Positions 63,657 through 64,000 of a stretch of DNA of 64,000 nucleotides are shown here, in pieces. The first letter of the stretch is position 1, and the number at the start of each line of letters is the position of its first letter. The stretch is taken from the NCBI RefSeq assembly GCF_029892425.1, contig NZ_JARXWB010000012.1:62001-126000 (forward strand), read 5' to 3'. The DNA is from Bradyrhizobium sp. BR13661. GTDB lineage: Bacteria > Pseudomonadota > Alphaproteobacteria > Rhizobiales > Xanthobacteraceae. The notes beneath the pieces are model-generated. The model saw only the letters and a list, made by a program, of their open reading frames with translations, made no database searches and was not told the origin of the DNA. The position numbers and the translations under genes are program-made.

Positions 63657-64000
63657 ATGAGCCTGATCGCTTCATATGCCTCGGACACGAAACTCAAAGA
63701 CGCCGGACGCAAGGTCATTCATCCGCGCATCGTGCGCATCACCCACTGGGTCAACGCCGTAGCGACGATCACGATGATCACGAGCGGATGGCAGATCTAC
63801 AATGCCTCGCCGATCTTCCCGTTTCGTTTCCCCGATGCGCTGACGCTCGGCGGCTGGCTCGGCGGCGCGATCCAATGGCACTTCGCGGCGATGTGGATGC
63901 TGATGCTAAACGGGCTGATCTATCTCGGCTACGGCGTGCTGTCGCGCCGCTTTTACCGCAAGCTGTGGCCGATCGGCACGCGCGCGCTCTTGGCCGACCT
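63657..64000 (+). CDS. Cytochrome b subunit, cut by window edge
   Basis: An open frame from ATG 63657 (GGAGTGCGGG upstream) to the right edge, 114 codons visible. It begins MSLIASYASDTKLKDAG, then HPRIVRITHWVNAVATITMI, a heme-binding His-Trp-Val segment of the cytochrome b561/Ni-Fe hydrogenase-type b family, and QWHFAAMWMLMLNGLIYLGY, a second His-bearing membrane helix. It would carry electrons in the inner membrane for a partner oxidoreductase, perhaps encoded next. The family is clear; the partner is beyond the window. Confidence 0.88.
   Translation, partial: MSLIASYASDTKLKDAGRKVIHPRIVRITHWVNAVATITMITSGWQIYNASPIFPFRFPDALTLGGWLGGAIQWHFAAMWMLMLNGLIYLGYGVLSRRFYRKLWPIGTRALLAD

Overview
The window reads as chromosomal DNA of a high-GC alphaproteobacterium, most likely Bradyrhizobium or a close relative (Nitrobacteraceae). 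The basis is the GC-rich codon use, the DUF1013/TrcR-type cell-cycle regulator, a cyclic-glucan-type exporter, many lipid-activation genes, and imperfect palindromic intergenic repeats of the kind common in that family. No rRNA, tRNA, CRISPR array, prophage, integrase or insertion sequence was seen. The assignment is from reading the sequence, not from a database search.

Layout. 1-6.2 kb: two nitronate monooxygenase-like flavoproteins around an acyl-CoA synthetase and a thioesterase, then aspartate ammonia-lyase. 6.2-8.5 kb: small secreted proteins, a YqaA/DedA membrane protein and a HisE-like pyrophosphatase. 8.7-14.8 kb: an NdvA/ChvA-type ABC exporter, a D-Ala-D-Ala carboxypeptidase with a long Lys/Ala/Pro tail, a long-chain acyl-CoA ligase and a peroxiredoxin. 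14.8-19.5 kb: rnhA-thrB-ispH on the minus strand, divergent from trcR, then an OmpW-like porin and a small lipoprotein. 19.6-27.5 kb: propionyl-CoA synthetase, two paralogous TPR-LprI secreted proteins, a CPA1 Na+/H+ antiporter gene broken by one in-frame amber codon, an SDR and small secreted proteins. 27.7-41.1 kb: mostly housekeeping and accessory metabolism (lysozyme-like protein, NUDIX, PaaI thioesterase, aldo/keto reductase, TPR38-like protein, oleate hydratase beside an acyl-CoA synthetase, isochorismatase-like hydrolase, amine oxidase, RibD-like reductase, nitrobindin-like protein).

41.2-54.6 kb is the most striking part. Two tandem giant genes (893 and 1777 aa) encode proteins built almost wholly from about 17-20-residue strand-loop-strand repeats of the AIDA-I/TibA type. 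Beside them lie a TibC/Aah-type autotransporter O-heptosyltransferase and a type I secretion ABC exporter with its HlyD adaptor. The giant proteins have no Sec signal, no autotransporter beta-barrel and no RTX nonapeptides, but share an almost identical C-terminal module of about 100 residues. My reading is that heptosylated repeat adhesins leave the cell through a type I system instead of a type V autotransporter. The repeat DNA holds a 426-bp tandem duplication whose module recurs in the neighbouring gene, which suggests ongoing recombination.

54.6-64 kb: a LysR regulator with a clear T-N11-A box, divergent from an SDR and a glutathionyl-hydroquinone reductase; a minus-strand set of oligopeptide-type ABC permeases, a Tat-type binding protein and a TetR regulator with no ATPase gene in view; and a SigK-like ECF sigma factor followed by a fasciclin protein and a cytochrome b subunit cut by the right edge.
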